Source of the DNA: UBA7236 sp036734545 | GTDB taxonomy: Bacteria; Bacteroidota; Bacteroidia; Chitinophagales; BACL12 | Direction of reading: 5' to 3' | Assembly: GCA_036734545.1 (NCBI GenBank) | Contig: DAIMYJ010000139.1 | Span: 1 to 5,957 of the forward strand | Length of the DNA: 5,957 bases | Part shown: positions 1-5,912 of the stretch, piece by piece | How positions within the stretch are numbered: the stretch's first letter is position 1 | Layout: every line of letters starts with the position of its first letter | The notes under the pieces: generated by a model | Told to the model about the DNA's origin: nothing | Databases searched by the model: none | What the model saw: the letters and a program-made list of their open reading frames with translations, nothing else | Made by a program: the position numbers and the translations under genes

Positions 1-78
1 GAGCTTAACTGTAGTTTTAGAAGGCTTTATTGCTTTCGTGCTCTGGGGCAGCTCAACTCATTCCTATTGATGACTCAC
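1..78. repeat. Direct repeat, copy 1 of a 78-bp intergenic unit
   Basis: This segment recurs at 145-222 with a constant offset of 144 bp. By eye 74 of 78 positions match, with differences at 56, 58, 65 and 71. The first 55 bases are identical in both copies. The identical core is bounded by the inverted pair GAGCT (1-5) and AGCTC (50-54). The last seven bases, GACTCAC, belong to the same heptamer family as the array at 216-250. The unit begins at the first base of the window, so it may continue or repeat further upstream. I do not recognise the family and see no reading frame in it worth calling. Confidence 0.9.
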
Positions 79-100
79 TGCACGTGAACCTCACCCCCCG

Positions 101-145
101 CCCTCTCCTTGTATCCCTCCGTTCCTCCGGGATACAAGGGGAGGG
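101..145. repeat. GC-rich hairpin (imperfect 17-bp inverted repeat)
   Basis: The left arm at 101-117 and the right arm at 129-145 are complementary over 17 bp. The only non-Watson-Crick pair is T106 with G140, which would be a wobble in RNA. The loop is 11 nt (118-128). No T-tract follows, so it does not look like an intrinsic terminator. The final G of the right arm is also the first base of the second 78-bp repeat, so the hairpin abuts that repeat exactly. The block leading into it (83-111) recurs at the right end of the window. It resembles the palindromic intergenic repeats common in Bacteroidota; whether it acts as RNA or DNA structure is unknown. Confidence 0.85.
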
Positions 146-222
146 AGCTTAACTGTAGTTTTAGAAGGCTTTATTGCTTTCGTGCTCTGGGGCAGCTCAT
201 CCCATTCCGATTGACGACTCAC
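145..222. repeat. Direct repeat, copy 2 of the 78-bp intergenic unit
   Basis: This is the second copy of the unit at 1-78, with its first 55 bases (145-199) identical and four scattered differences after that. The distance between copies is 144 bp, made of the 78-bp unit plus a 66-bp spacer carrying the hairpin. The copy runs straight into a heptamer array, whereas copy 1 carries only one heptamer before diverging. This suggests the array expanded in copy 2 or contracted in copy 1. Confidence 0.9.
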
Positions 223-250
223 GACTCACGATTCACGATTCACCACTCAC
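216..250. repeat. Heptamer tandem array, GAYTCAC x5
   Basis: Five contiguous 7-bp units are present: GACTCAC (216-222), GACTCAC (223-229), GATTCAC (230-236), GATTCAC (237-243) and CACTCAC (244-250). The unit varies mainly at its third base. Such short degenerate heptamer arrays are typical non-coding repeats of Bacteroidota intergenic DNA and recall the short tandemly repeated sequences described in cyanobacteria. Being 7 bp, the unit would shift frame in a coding context, which fits a non-coding location. Function unknown. Confidence 0.85.
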
Positions 251-445
251 CCTTCTTATCCTTCTCCTATTTCTCCTGCAAGTTTTAGCGCTGAATTTTT
301 TCCCCAAATTCAATGTTTATTTCAACACCAATGTGGACATCGGTTCTGAAAAACAGTTTAAATAAAAATATATGTGAACAACCCGATGCCCACGGTACAA
401 GACTCTTTTCATCTTACCCACAAGGGGGTGGAAAAATGATACTTG

Positions 446-474
446 TTTGTAAACAGCATGTTGTCCTACTTTCG
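446..474 (+). promoter_or_regulatory. Candidate Bacteroidota-type promoter for nrdJ
   Basis: TTTG at 446-449 is followed after 17 bp by TACTTTCG at 467-474. The second box matches the Bacteroidota -7 consensus TAnnTTTG at all but one fixed position, and the first matches the -33 TTTG element, although the spacer is slightly short. Transcription would then start at about 480, inside the left arm of the hairpin at 477-506, so that hairpin could not form completely in the resulting transcript. The match is weak and could be chance. Confidence 0.25.
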
Positions 475-476
475 TG

Positions 477-506
477 AAACCTCTCGAGAGAACCGGGAGG
501 TTTTTT
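477..506 (+). terminator. Terminator-like hairpin in the nrdJ leader
   Basis: Bases 477-485 pair with 495-503 over 9 bp with one G-U wobble (T484 with G496). The loop is 9 nt, and a run of six T (501-506) overlaps the 3' arm. This is the form of a factor-independent terminator reading on the plus strand. The bases 481-490 are also a perfect palindrome (CTCTCGAGAG), giving an alternative fold. No gene precedes it on this strand within the window, and it lies 63 nt before the chosen nrdJ start. It may end an upstream transcript or act as an attenuator for nrdJ. Confidence 0.6.
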
Positions 507-569
507 CGTCAGTAATTGAACCTGCTTACGAAGACCCCTTTACCAACAAACCGAAACGAACTTATCAGC

Positions 570-3500
570 ATGGCCAGCAAAAAGAAACCCGCAACGGGCG
601 GACTCTCCATCTCCCGCTACTTCACACAGGAGGGAACGAGTCCGTATGACCAGTTTCAGTATGAACTGCGTTCATCCGTTATCCGCAACACCACCGGTGA
701 TGCCGTATTTGAAATGCACAATGTAGAGGTGCCCAAGGATTGGAGCCAGGTGGCTACCGATATCCTGGCGCAGAAGTACTTCCGCAAGGCGGGTGTACCT
801 CAGCCCGATGGCAGCACCGGCAGTGAGACCTCCATTAAACAGGTAGCCCACCGTTTGGCGGACTGCTGGCGTCAGTGGGGTGAACAGTATGGCTACTTTG
901 CCACTGCAAACGATGCGCAGGTATTCTATGAGGAACTCGCGTATATGATCCTGGCACAGATGGGTGCGCCCAACTCGCCGCAGTGGTTCAATACCGGTCT
1001 GCATAGCGCGTATGGTATCAAAGGCAAGCCACAGGGTCACTACTATGTAGACCCGGATTCCGGCGAACTGAAAAAATCCACCTCTGCTTACGAGCGTCCT
1101 CAGCCGCACGCCTGCTTTATCCTGAGCGTGGATGATGACCTGGTGAACGCAGGCGGTATCATGGACCTGTGGACCCGCGAGGCCCGTATCTTCAAATACG
1201 GTTCCGGTGTGGGTACTAACTATTCCAAGATCCGCGGTGAAGGGGAGAAACTGAGCGGTGGCGGAACCTCATCCGGCCTGATGAGCTTCCTTAAGATCGG
1301 CGACGCTGCTGCCGGCGCCATCAAATCCGGCGGTACTACCCGTCGCGCTGCTAAAATGGTATGTCTCGACCTCGACCACCCCGAGATCGAAGGTTTTGTT
1401 GAGTGGAAGGTAAAAGAAGAAGATAAAGTAGCTGCCCTCATCGCTGCCGGTTATTCATCTGATTATGAAGGTGAAGCTTACCGCACCGTTGCCGGACAGA
1501 ACTCCAATAACTCTGTGCGTATCCCCAACTCCTTCTTCAAAGTATTGGAAGAAGAAGGTCAGTGGGAACTGATCGGCCGCACCAACGGCAAAGTGTTCAA
1601 GACCGTTTCTGCCCGCAAGCTGTGGGAAAAGATCGCCTACGCCGCCTGGCGTTGTGCCGACCCCGGTGTGCAGTACGACACGACCATCAATGAATGGCAT
1701 ACCTGTCCGAAATCCGGCCGCATCAATGCATCCAATCCGTGCAGCGAGTACATGTTCCTCGACAATACCGCATGTAACCTCGCTTCACTGAACCTGCGTA
1801 AATTCTACGACGACGATAAACTGGTGTTCAATGTGGAGGCTTTCGAACATGCCTGCCGCGTGTGGACAGTAGTGCTCGAGATCTCTGTGCTGATGGCGCA
1901 GTTCCCGAGCCCGGAAGTAGCTCAGTTGTCATACGAGTTCCGCACGCTCGGTCTCGGTTTCGCCAACCTCGGCTCTCTGCTGATGGTGAGCGGTATTCCG
2001 TACGACAGCGATAAGGCGCGTGCCATCGCCGGTGCCATCTCGGCCATCATGACCGGTATCTCGTACAAGACCTCCGCAGAAATGGCGAAGGCTCTCGGAC
2101 CTTTCAAAGGGTACGAACTGAACAAGGAAGACATGATGCGTGTAATGCGCAATCACCGTTATGCCGCTTATAATGCTGCAGATAACTACGAAGGACTCGA
2201 GATCAAACCGATGGGTATCGATCAGGCACTGTGTCCCGAGTACCTGCTGAAAGCCGCCTGCGATGCCTGGGATGAGGCGCTGCAGTTGGGTGATCAGTAC
2301 GGCTACCGCAACGCACAGGCTACCGTGATCGCACCTACAGGCACCATCGGCCTGCTCATGGATTGCGACACCACCGGTGTTGAACCGGATTTCGCACTCG
2401 TGAAATTCAAGAAGTTGTCCGGCGGCGGTTACTTCAAGATCATCAACCAGTCCATACCGCTGGCACTGAAGAACCTTGGCTACAAAGACGAAAGCATCGA
2501 AGCCATCGTGAACTATGCGAAAGGTACCGGTACGCTGAAAGATGCACCGTATGTAAATTATGAAACACTGAAGCAGAAAGGATTCACCGAGCAGGAAGTA
2601 CTGCACGTTGACAAGGTGATGGCTTCTGCATTCGATATCAGCTTTGTGTTCAATGTGTTCACACTGGGCGTAGAAACGCTTGAGCGTTTAGGCTTCAGCA
2701 GCGAACACTACAATGAGCCGGGCTTCAACCTGCTGCGCGCACTCGGTTTCACCAAAGAAGAGATCGAAGCCGCAAACGATCATATCTGCGGTACCATGAC
2801 CATCGAAGGGGCACCGTACCTGCAGGAGAAGCATTACAATGTATTCGACTGCGCTAACAAGTGCGGTAAGATCGGCGAGCGTTATATCCATCAGCACGGT
2901 CACGTGCGCATGATGGGTGCCGTGCAGCCTTTCATCAGCGGCGCTATCTCCAAGACCATCAACCTGCCGCATGAGGCTACCGTTGAAGAGATCGAAGAGT
3001 GCTATATGCTGAGCTGGCAGCTGGGCCTCAAAGCCAATGCCCTGTATCGCGATGGTTCTAAATTGTCGCAGCCGCTCTCTACCAAGAGCGATGCCAAGGA
3101 AGGCACCGAAGAAAAGACCAAGCACGAATGGACCAGCGAGGAAGTGCTCGAAGCTGCCCGCAGTATCATCATGCAGTCGACCGACACGATCTTCAAGCGT
3201 CAGCTGAGCCGTGTGGTAGAGCGCAAGAAACTTCCTGCGAAGCGCGATGGTTTCACGCAGAAATCGAAGATCGGCGGACAAACCATTTTCGTGCGCACCG
3301 GCGAATATGAAGATGGTACACTGGGTGAGATCTTCATTGATATGCACAAAGAAGGCGCTTCTTACCGCTCACTGTTGAACTGCTTCGCCATCGCCGTGTC
3401 GATAGGTCTGCAGTACGGCGTGCCGCTGGAAGAGTTCACCGATAAATTCACGTTCACCCGTTTCGAACCGAGCGGCCCGGTAGATCATGCCAACATCAAG

Positions 3501-3866
3501 TTCAGTACTTCGATCGTTGACTATGTATTCCGACTGCTGGCGTTCGAATACCTGAACCGCACTGACCTGGTGCATGTGGCTCCGGAAGATATCAGCATGT
3601 TCGAGAAATCGGCACAGGATATTTCCTCTGAAACAACCGGCAATTATCCTGTAACAGAACCGGTTTCTGCAAAGTCAAAGCAATCAGATGCCGCTGCTAC
3701 CCGCAAAGCCAGTGCTGAGAAATACCAGATGGCCAACGCACAGGATGCCGCCAACCAGTCACTGATGGGCGATGCACCTCCGTGTCCGAAGTGTGGTCAC
3801 ACCACCATCCGCAACGGTACTTGTTACAAGTGTCTGAATTGTGGCGAAAGCCTGGGATGCAGTTGA
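570..3866 (+). CDS. nrdJ: Adenosylcobalamin-dependent (class II) ribonucleotide reductase
   Basis: This cytoplasmic enzyme reduces ribonucleotides to deoxyribonucleotides, using a thiyl radical generated from adenosylcobalamin. The product is 1098 residues. The catalytic barrel carries Cys182 (first redox Cys), YGSGVGTN (about 210-217), LSGGGTSSG (228-236), GQNSNNSVR (309-317), the active-site NPCSE with Asn389, Cys391 and Glu393, the second redox Cys402, and PTGTI (589-593). The 11-residue spacing from Cys391 to Cys402 equals that of the Thermotoga maritima NrdJ pair 322/333. ISKTINLP lies at 793-800, then a polar linker (about 837-852) and a TSCPD-like domain (about 901-990). A flexible stretch (1005-1071) leads to a Cys-rich tail with Cys1072, 1075, 1085, 1088, 1091 and 1097, a zinc-ribbon and redox-shuttle arrangement usual in NrdJ. 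There is no N-terminal ATP-cone, so overall activity inhibition by dATP is not expected. The ATG at 570 (MASKKK) is chosen over an in-frame TTG at 516, which lies just after the terminator and adds an unconserved-looking extension. It appears monocistronic. Confidence 0.96.
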   Translation: MASKKKPATGGLSISRYFTQEGTSPYDQFQYELRSSVIRNTTGDAVFEMHNVEVPKDWSQVATDILAQKYFRKAGVPQPDGSTGSETSIKQVAHRLADCWRQWGEQYGYFATANDAQVFYEELAYMILAQMGAPNSPQWFNTGLHSAYGIKGKPQGHYYVDPDSGELKKSTSAYERPQPHACFILSVDDDLVNAGGIMDLWTREARIFKYGSGVGTNYSKIRGEGEKLSGGGTSSGLMSFLKIGDAAAGAIKSGGTTRRAAKMVCLDLDHPEIEGFVEWKVKEEDKVAALIAAGYSSDYEGEAYRTVAGQNSNNSVRIPNSFFKVLEEEGQWELIGRTNGKVFKTVSARKLWEKIAYAAWRCADPGVQYDTTINEWHTCPKSGRINASNPCSEYMFLDNTACNLASLNLRKFYDDDKLVFNVEAFEHACRVWTVVLEISVLMAQFPSPEVAQLSYEFRTLGLGFANLGSLLMVSGIPYDSDKARAIAGAISAIMTGISYKTSAEMAKALGPFKGYELNKEDMMRVMRNHRYAAYNAADNYEGLEIKPMGIDQALCPEYLLKAACDAWDEALQLGDQYGYRNAQATVIAPTGTIGLLMDCDTTGVEPDFALVKFKKLSGGGYFKIINQSIPLALKNLGYKDESIEAIVNYAKGTGTLKDAPYVNYETLKQKGFTEQEVLHVDKVMASAFDISFVFNVFTLGVETLERLGFSSEHYNEPGFNLLRALGFTKEEIEAANDHICGTMTIEGAPYLQEKHYNVFDCANKCGKIGERYIHQHGHVRMMGAVQPFISGAISKTINLPHEATVEEIEECYMLSWQLGLKANALYRDGSKLSQPLSTKSDAKEGTEEKTKHEWTSEEVLEAARSIIMQSTDTIFKRQLSRVVERKKLPAKRDGFTQKSKIGGQTIFVRTGEYEDGTLGEIFIDMHKEGASYRSLLNCFAIAVSIGLQYGVPLEEFTDKFTFTRFEPSGPVDHANIKFSTSIVDYVFRLLAFEYLNRTDLVHVAPEDISMFEKSAQDISSETTGNYPVTEPVSAKSKQSDAAATRKASAEKYQMANAQDAANQSLMGDAPPCPKCGHTTIRNGTCYKCLNCGESLGCS

Positions 3867-3890
3867 TGGAATGTCACTGAGAAAAAATAG

Positions 3891-3923
3891 AAGAGGCTGT
3901 CTCAAAAGGACAGCCTCTTTTTT
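3891..3923 (+). terminator. Intrinsic terminator of nrdJ, possibly bidirectional
   Basis: A perfect 11-bp stem joins 3891-3901 with 3909-3919, extendable inward by a T-G pair (3902 with 3908), and a T run follows (3918-3923). It begins 24 nt after the nrdJ stop codon. An A-rich stretch at 3882-3887 precedes it, so on the minus strand the stem is followed, a few bases later, by a run of T. It could therefore also end the convergent lipoprotein transcript from 4077, about 150 bp away. Confidence 0.9.
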
Positions 3924-3996
3924 ATTTGATCTAACTGATAGTTCGAACCTGTTGTGTCAAGTAATTGCAGTGACCTGCAGGTGTGTTTAGATATCC

Positions 3997-4053
3997 CGCA
4001 GATCGCGCAGATGAACGCAGAAAAATTCAATGACCGATCTGCGAAGATCTGCC
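3997..4053. repeat. CGCAGAT direct and inverted repeat element
   Basis: CGCAGAT occurs at 3997-4003 and 4006-4012, with CGCAGAA at 4016-4022. The reverse complement ATCTGCG is at 4037-4043 and ATCTGCC at 4047-4053. Together, 3998-4012 can pair with 4037-4052 as two 7-bp stems split by a 1x2 internal loop, with a 24-nt apical loop. No T-tract follows. Elements with this repeated CGCAGAT word are familiar in Bacteroidota intergenic DNA, though I cannot name a formal family. It lies between the two convergent genes. Confidence 0.75.
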
Positions 4054-4076
4054 ATCATCCTATTTAAATGGAAAAT

Positions 4077-4553
4077 TTACTGACCGGGAGTCTCCGGCAA
4101 ACGAGCCTGTTTTTCGGTGACGTTCAATACTTCTTCCGTCAGCGCTTTTTTGGCGGCTTGTCCGGAAGGATAGGTGAAGTCGACCTGCCAGCGATCACCT
4201 TCACGCAGCAGCAGGGTTTCTGTAGTGGAGTTATCGAGCGAGGTCCACACATAGACAAATGCAGAATCGGCTGATGTGCGTGTTTGTTCTGATCTTGCCT
4301 GAAAGTCGTAGGTCGTGTTTTGTTCTGTGGCGATCACGGCCAGTGCCCCTTCGATATATTTAAAATCATCGTGCAGTTTATCGCGGCTGGCATCGGTCAC
4401 CATTTTTTCTGCGGCCTCGAGATCATGCTCGTTGTACAGTGTGTGAAAAAAGTTAACCGCTACTTCTTCCGGCCCATCCGGTTTGGAACAGGCGGACAGC
4501 AGCATCAGCAATGCAGGAATGAGAAAGCGAGAATGCCAGAAAGGCCGGAGCAT
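4077..4553 (-). CDS. Small secreted lipoprotein, DUF4878/NTF2-like
   Basis: The product is 158 residues from the ATG at 4553. A TTG seven codons upstream is possible but would put extra acidic residues before the signal peptide. Residues 1-22 are a lipoprotein signal: basic residues (Arg3, Arg9), a hydrophobic core (about 10-19), and the lipobox LSAC ending at Cys22, the predicted lipidation site. The mature part begins with SKPDG and continues with PEEVAVNFFHTLYNEHDLEAAEKM (29-51, an amphipathic helix) and a later strand-rich half ending in GDRWQVDF (119-126). This pattern of a helix describing depletion-type wording plus a terminal W-x-V strand matches Bacteroidota DUF4878 lipoproteins with an NTF2-like fold; that assignment is from pattern recognition only. 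It should sit in the periplasm or outer membrane. The molecular role is unknown. It stands alone, convergent with nrdJ and divergent from the acyltransferase. Confidence 0.85.
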   Translation of the reverse strand: MLRPFWHSRFLIPALLMLLSACSKPDGPEEVAVNFFHTLYNEHDLEAAEKMVTDASRDKLHDDFKYIEGALAVIATEQNTTYDFQARSEQTRTSADSAFVYVWTSLDNSTTETLLLREGDRWQVDFTYPSGQAAKKALTEEVLNVTEKQARLPETPGQ

Positions 4554-4747
4554 GGGATCGGGTTGTTCACACAAAATAAGCCAAATATCGCGGCTTCTGT
4601 TAAATCATATAGTTTTTTTTACGAGACTTTAACAGATCGCCCTTCCGGTGGCGTGTCGGTAAACCTATACAGCTATGCCGCCCGCCGCCCCCGGTATGTG
4701 CATAGTGGGCATGAGGGCTTTCGGGAAAACGCTAATTTTACTGCCAC
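4554..4747. promoter_or_regulatory. Divergent intergenic region between lipoprotein and acyltransferase
   Basis: These 194 bp separate two divergently oriented starts, so they should contain both promoters. For the minus strand, CAAATATC (4582-4589) is a 7-of-8 match to the reverse of TAnnTTTG and would place a start about 20 nt before the lipoprotein ATG, but no convincing -33 element accompanies it. TAGTTTTT (4610-4617) is a similarly partial plus-strand match within a run of eight T. Neither is strong. The part nearest the acyltransferase is GC-rich and shows no Shine-Dalgarno sequence. Confidence 0.35.
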
Positions 4748-5839
4748 ATGAGCATAGACCCGAATCTGCCCATACGCAAGCGTGCCGTCCACTTCGATCT
4801 GGTGCGCTTCGTGGCGACCTACGCGGTGGTGCAGCTCCACATCGCCACACCCTGGCTGTGGCGCGAATCGGATACAGAAACGGGATTCTGGATCACCTGC
4901 CTCTTGTTCGACACCATCGGCCGCGCAGGCGTGCCCATCTTTCTGATGATCAGCGGCGCACTCCTGCTGAGTCACGAAGAACCCTACGGCAGCTTTTTCA
5001 AAAAACGTCTTACCCGTGTATTCGTGCCGCTGCTGTTCTGGACACTGGTGTATGAAGTGCGCATCCTCCTGGACCAGCATTATATGCATGGCGGGATAAC
5101 CGCGGATGACTGGTGGACCTACCTGAAGAATCCGCTGGCCGGCGCAGTGTATGATCACCTGTGGTTCCTGTATATGATCATCGGCATGTATCTCGTCACG
5201 CCACTGCTCCGCAAGATCGCACCCGTGCTCACCCGAACGGATCAATGGTATCTGCTCGGCTTATGGGTGTTTGCTGATGTGTTGTTGCCGCTGGCTTACC
5301 ATTACTACGACTTCTCCCTCGGTTTCAATATCCCGATCGTTACGCCGTATCTGGGATTTTATATGATGGGGTATTATTTGATGCATCATCAGTTCACGGC
5401 AAAAGAGATCCGCATCACGTGGGTGGTGTTCGTGCTGAGTTATGTCCTGAATGTATGCCTTGCCTGGTACGACAGCAACCTGCACGGCAAAATGCAGGTG
5501 TTCTGGTTATCGCACCACCGCCCCGGCATCTTCATCATGGCAGCGTCGGCATTCATATTGCTCGAACATTATGCGATGCGCGCTTTCAGCAAATTCTCTG
5601 AGAAGAAATATAAGCAGCTCGCCTATTTGGGCAGTACCACCTTTGGTATTTATTTGTTGCATCCGCTCATCATCGAATTATTCGAGGGCGTGTTCATGGG
5701 CTACATCGGCATCTATCCGCCGGCCATGCACATAGTGCCTTTCATTGCCATCCCGGTTGCCGCCATCATTGTTACCGCCATCACCATGGGCATCATCACC
5801 CTGATGCAGAAGACGCCGGTGTTGAGGAAGTTTGTGTAG
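4748..5839 (+). CDS. Membrane acyltransferase, acyltransferase-3 family
   Basis: The product is a 363-residue integral inner-membrane protein of the family (PF01757) that transfers acyl groups, often acetyl or succinyl, onto sugars of surface polysaccharides or other extracytoplasmic acceptors. Family signs are the first membrane segment with FDLVRFVATYAVVQLH (16-31; Arg20 and the conserved His31), GVPIFLMISGALL (61-73), the basic KKRLTRVFVP (85-94), HLWFLYMIIGMYLVTP (137-152) and FGIYLLHP (299-306). About ten hydrophobic segments are visible, near 15-35, 47-74, 88-108, 137-156, 166-186, 193-213, 222-242, 258-277, 292-313 and 327-353. Length is normal for the one-domain form without a SGNH hydrolase extension. 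The ATG at 4748 gives a short polar N-terminus before the first membrane segment, as usual. The acceptor cannot be read from context: no glycosyltransferases or polysaccharide genes are adjacent. The 3' end runs directly into a repeat array with no terminator seen before the window ends. Confidence 0.9.
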   Translation: MSIDPNLPIRKRAVHFDLVRFVATYAVVQLHIATPWLWRESDTETGFWITCLLFDTIGRAGVPIFLMISGALLLSHEEPYGSFFKKRLTRVFVPLLFWTLVYEVRILLDQHYMHGGITADDWWTYLKNPLAGAVYDHLWFLYMIIGMYLVTPLLRKIAPVLTRTDQWYLLGLWVFADVLLPLAYHYYDFSLGFNIPIVTPYLGFYMMGYYLMHHQFTAKEIRITWVVFVLSYVLNVCLAWYDSNLHGKMQVFWLSHHRPGIFIMAASAFILLEHYAMRAFSKFSEKKYKQLAYLGSTTFGIYLLHPLIIELFEGVFMGYIGIYPPAMHIVPFIAIPVAAIIVTAITMGIITLMQKTPVLRKFV

Positions 5840-5846
5840 GGGGGAG

Positions 5847-5888
5847 GTTGAAGGTTGTGGGTTGAAAGTTGGAAGTTGAAAGTTGTTT
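5847..5888. repeat. Heptamer tandem array, GTTGAAA-like x6
   Basis: Six contiguous 7-bp units all start with GTTG: GTTGAAG (5847-5853), GTTGTGG (5854-5860), GTTGAAA (5861-5867), GTTGGAA (5868-5874), GTTGAAA (5875-5881) and GTTGTTT (5882-5888). The first four bases are invariant and the last three vary. The array begins 8 nt after the acyltransferase stop codon. The unit length equals that of the array at 216-250 but the sequence is unrelated. It looks like non-coding Bacteroidota intergenic repeat DNA; function unknown. Confidence 0.85.
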
Positions 5889-5912
5889 ATTTACGTACTT
5901 CTCAATACTTGG

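Larger units (their letters stand above)
251..569 (+). other. Non-coding leader region upstream of nrdJ
   Basis: I find no gene here. The stretch opens with a pyrimidine-rich tract (about 251-277), then becomes AT-rich up to about 375. Possible short secondary structures are ACCC (416-419) with GGGT (426-429), and ACAAG (397-401) with CTTGT (442-446). A terminator-like hairpin follows at 477-506. I looked for a cobalamin riboswitch, which would make sense before a B12-dependent enzyme, and saw no recognisable B12 box, but covariance-model evidence is needed to exclude one. The length of the non-coding DNA and the hairpin suggest a regulated 5' leader, which is inference. Confidence 0.5.

Noticed and set aside
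1..250. CRISPR array
   Set aside because: Only two long repeats with a palindromic spacer and a 7-bp array; no regular 25-40 bp repeats with unique spacers and no cas genes.
174..365. Plus-strand reading frame of 63 codons with a hydrophobic middle
   Set aside because: It starts at TTG inside the 78-bp repeat and runs through the heptamer array; the sequence is explained by repeats, and no family is recognisable.
363..378. NrdR-box-like AT-rich stretch
   Set aside because: Only a partial half-site resemblance and no second tandem box at helical spacing.
366..515. Cobalamin riboswitch before nrdJ
   Set aside because: No B12-box-like core or multi-helix cobalamin fold could be seen by eye. 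A covariance-model search would be decisive; at present I do not call it.
516..569. N-terminal extension of NrdJ from a TTG codon
   Set aside because: The ATG at 570 gives a family-like N-terminus; the extra 18 residues would begin just after the terminator and look like translated non-coding DNA.
443..649. Plus-strand frame overlapping the nrdJ leader and start, possible leader peptide
   Set aside because: It uses a TTG start (an internal ATG is at 458), crosses the terminator hairpin and overlaps nrdJ by 80 bp out of frame. No stalling motif or recognisable peptide is seen.
672..3575. Several antisense frames within nrdJ (up to 225 codons)
   Set aside because: They lie opposite a well-supported gene whose GC-rich codons readily give open antisense frames, and their translations show no domain features.
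3941..3950. GTTCGAAC, reminiscent of a tRNA T-loop and of an integration scar
   Set aside because: The flanking bases do not form a T-arm stem on either strand and no acceptor or CCA end is present; it is a short chance palindrome.
4320..5245. Frames at 4320-4751 (+), 4675-5055 (+) and 4673-5245 (-)
   Set aside because: They overlap the lipoprotein or acyltransferase genes in other frames or strands. The real genes show clear signal peptide or membrane-family motifs; these do not.
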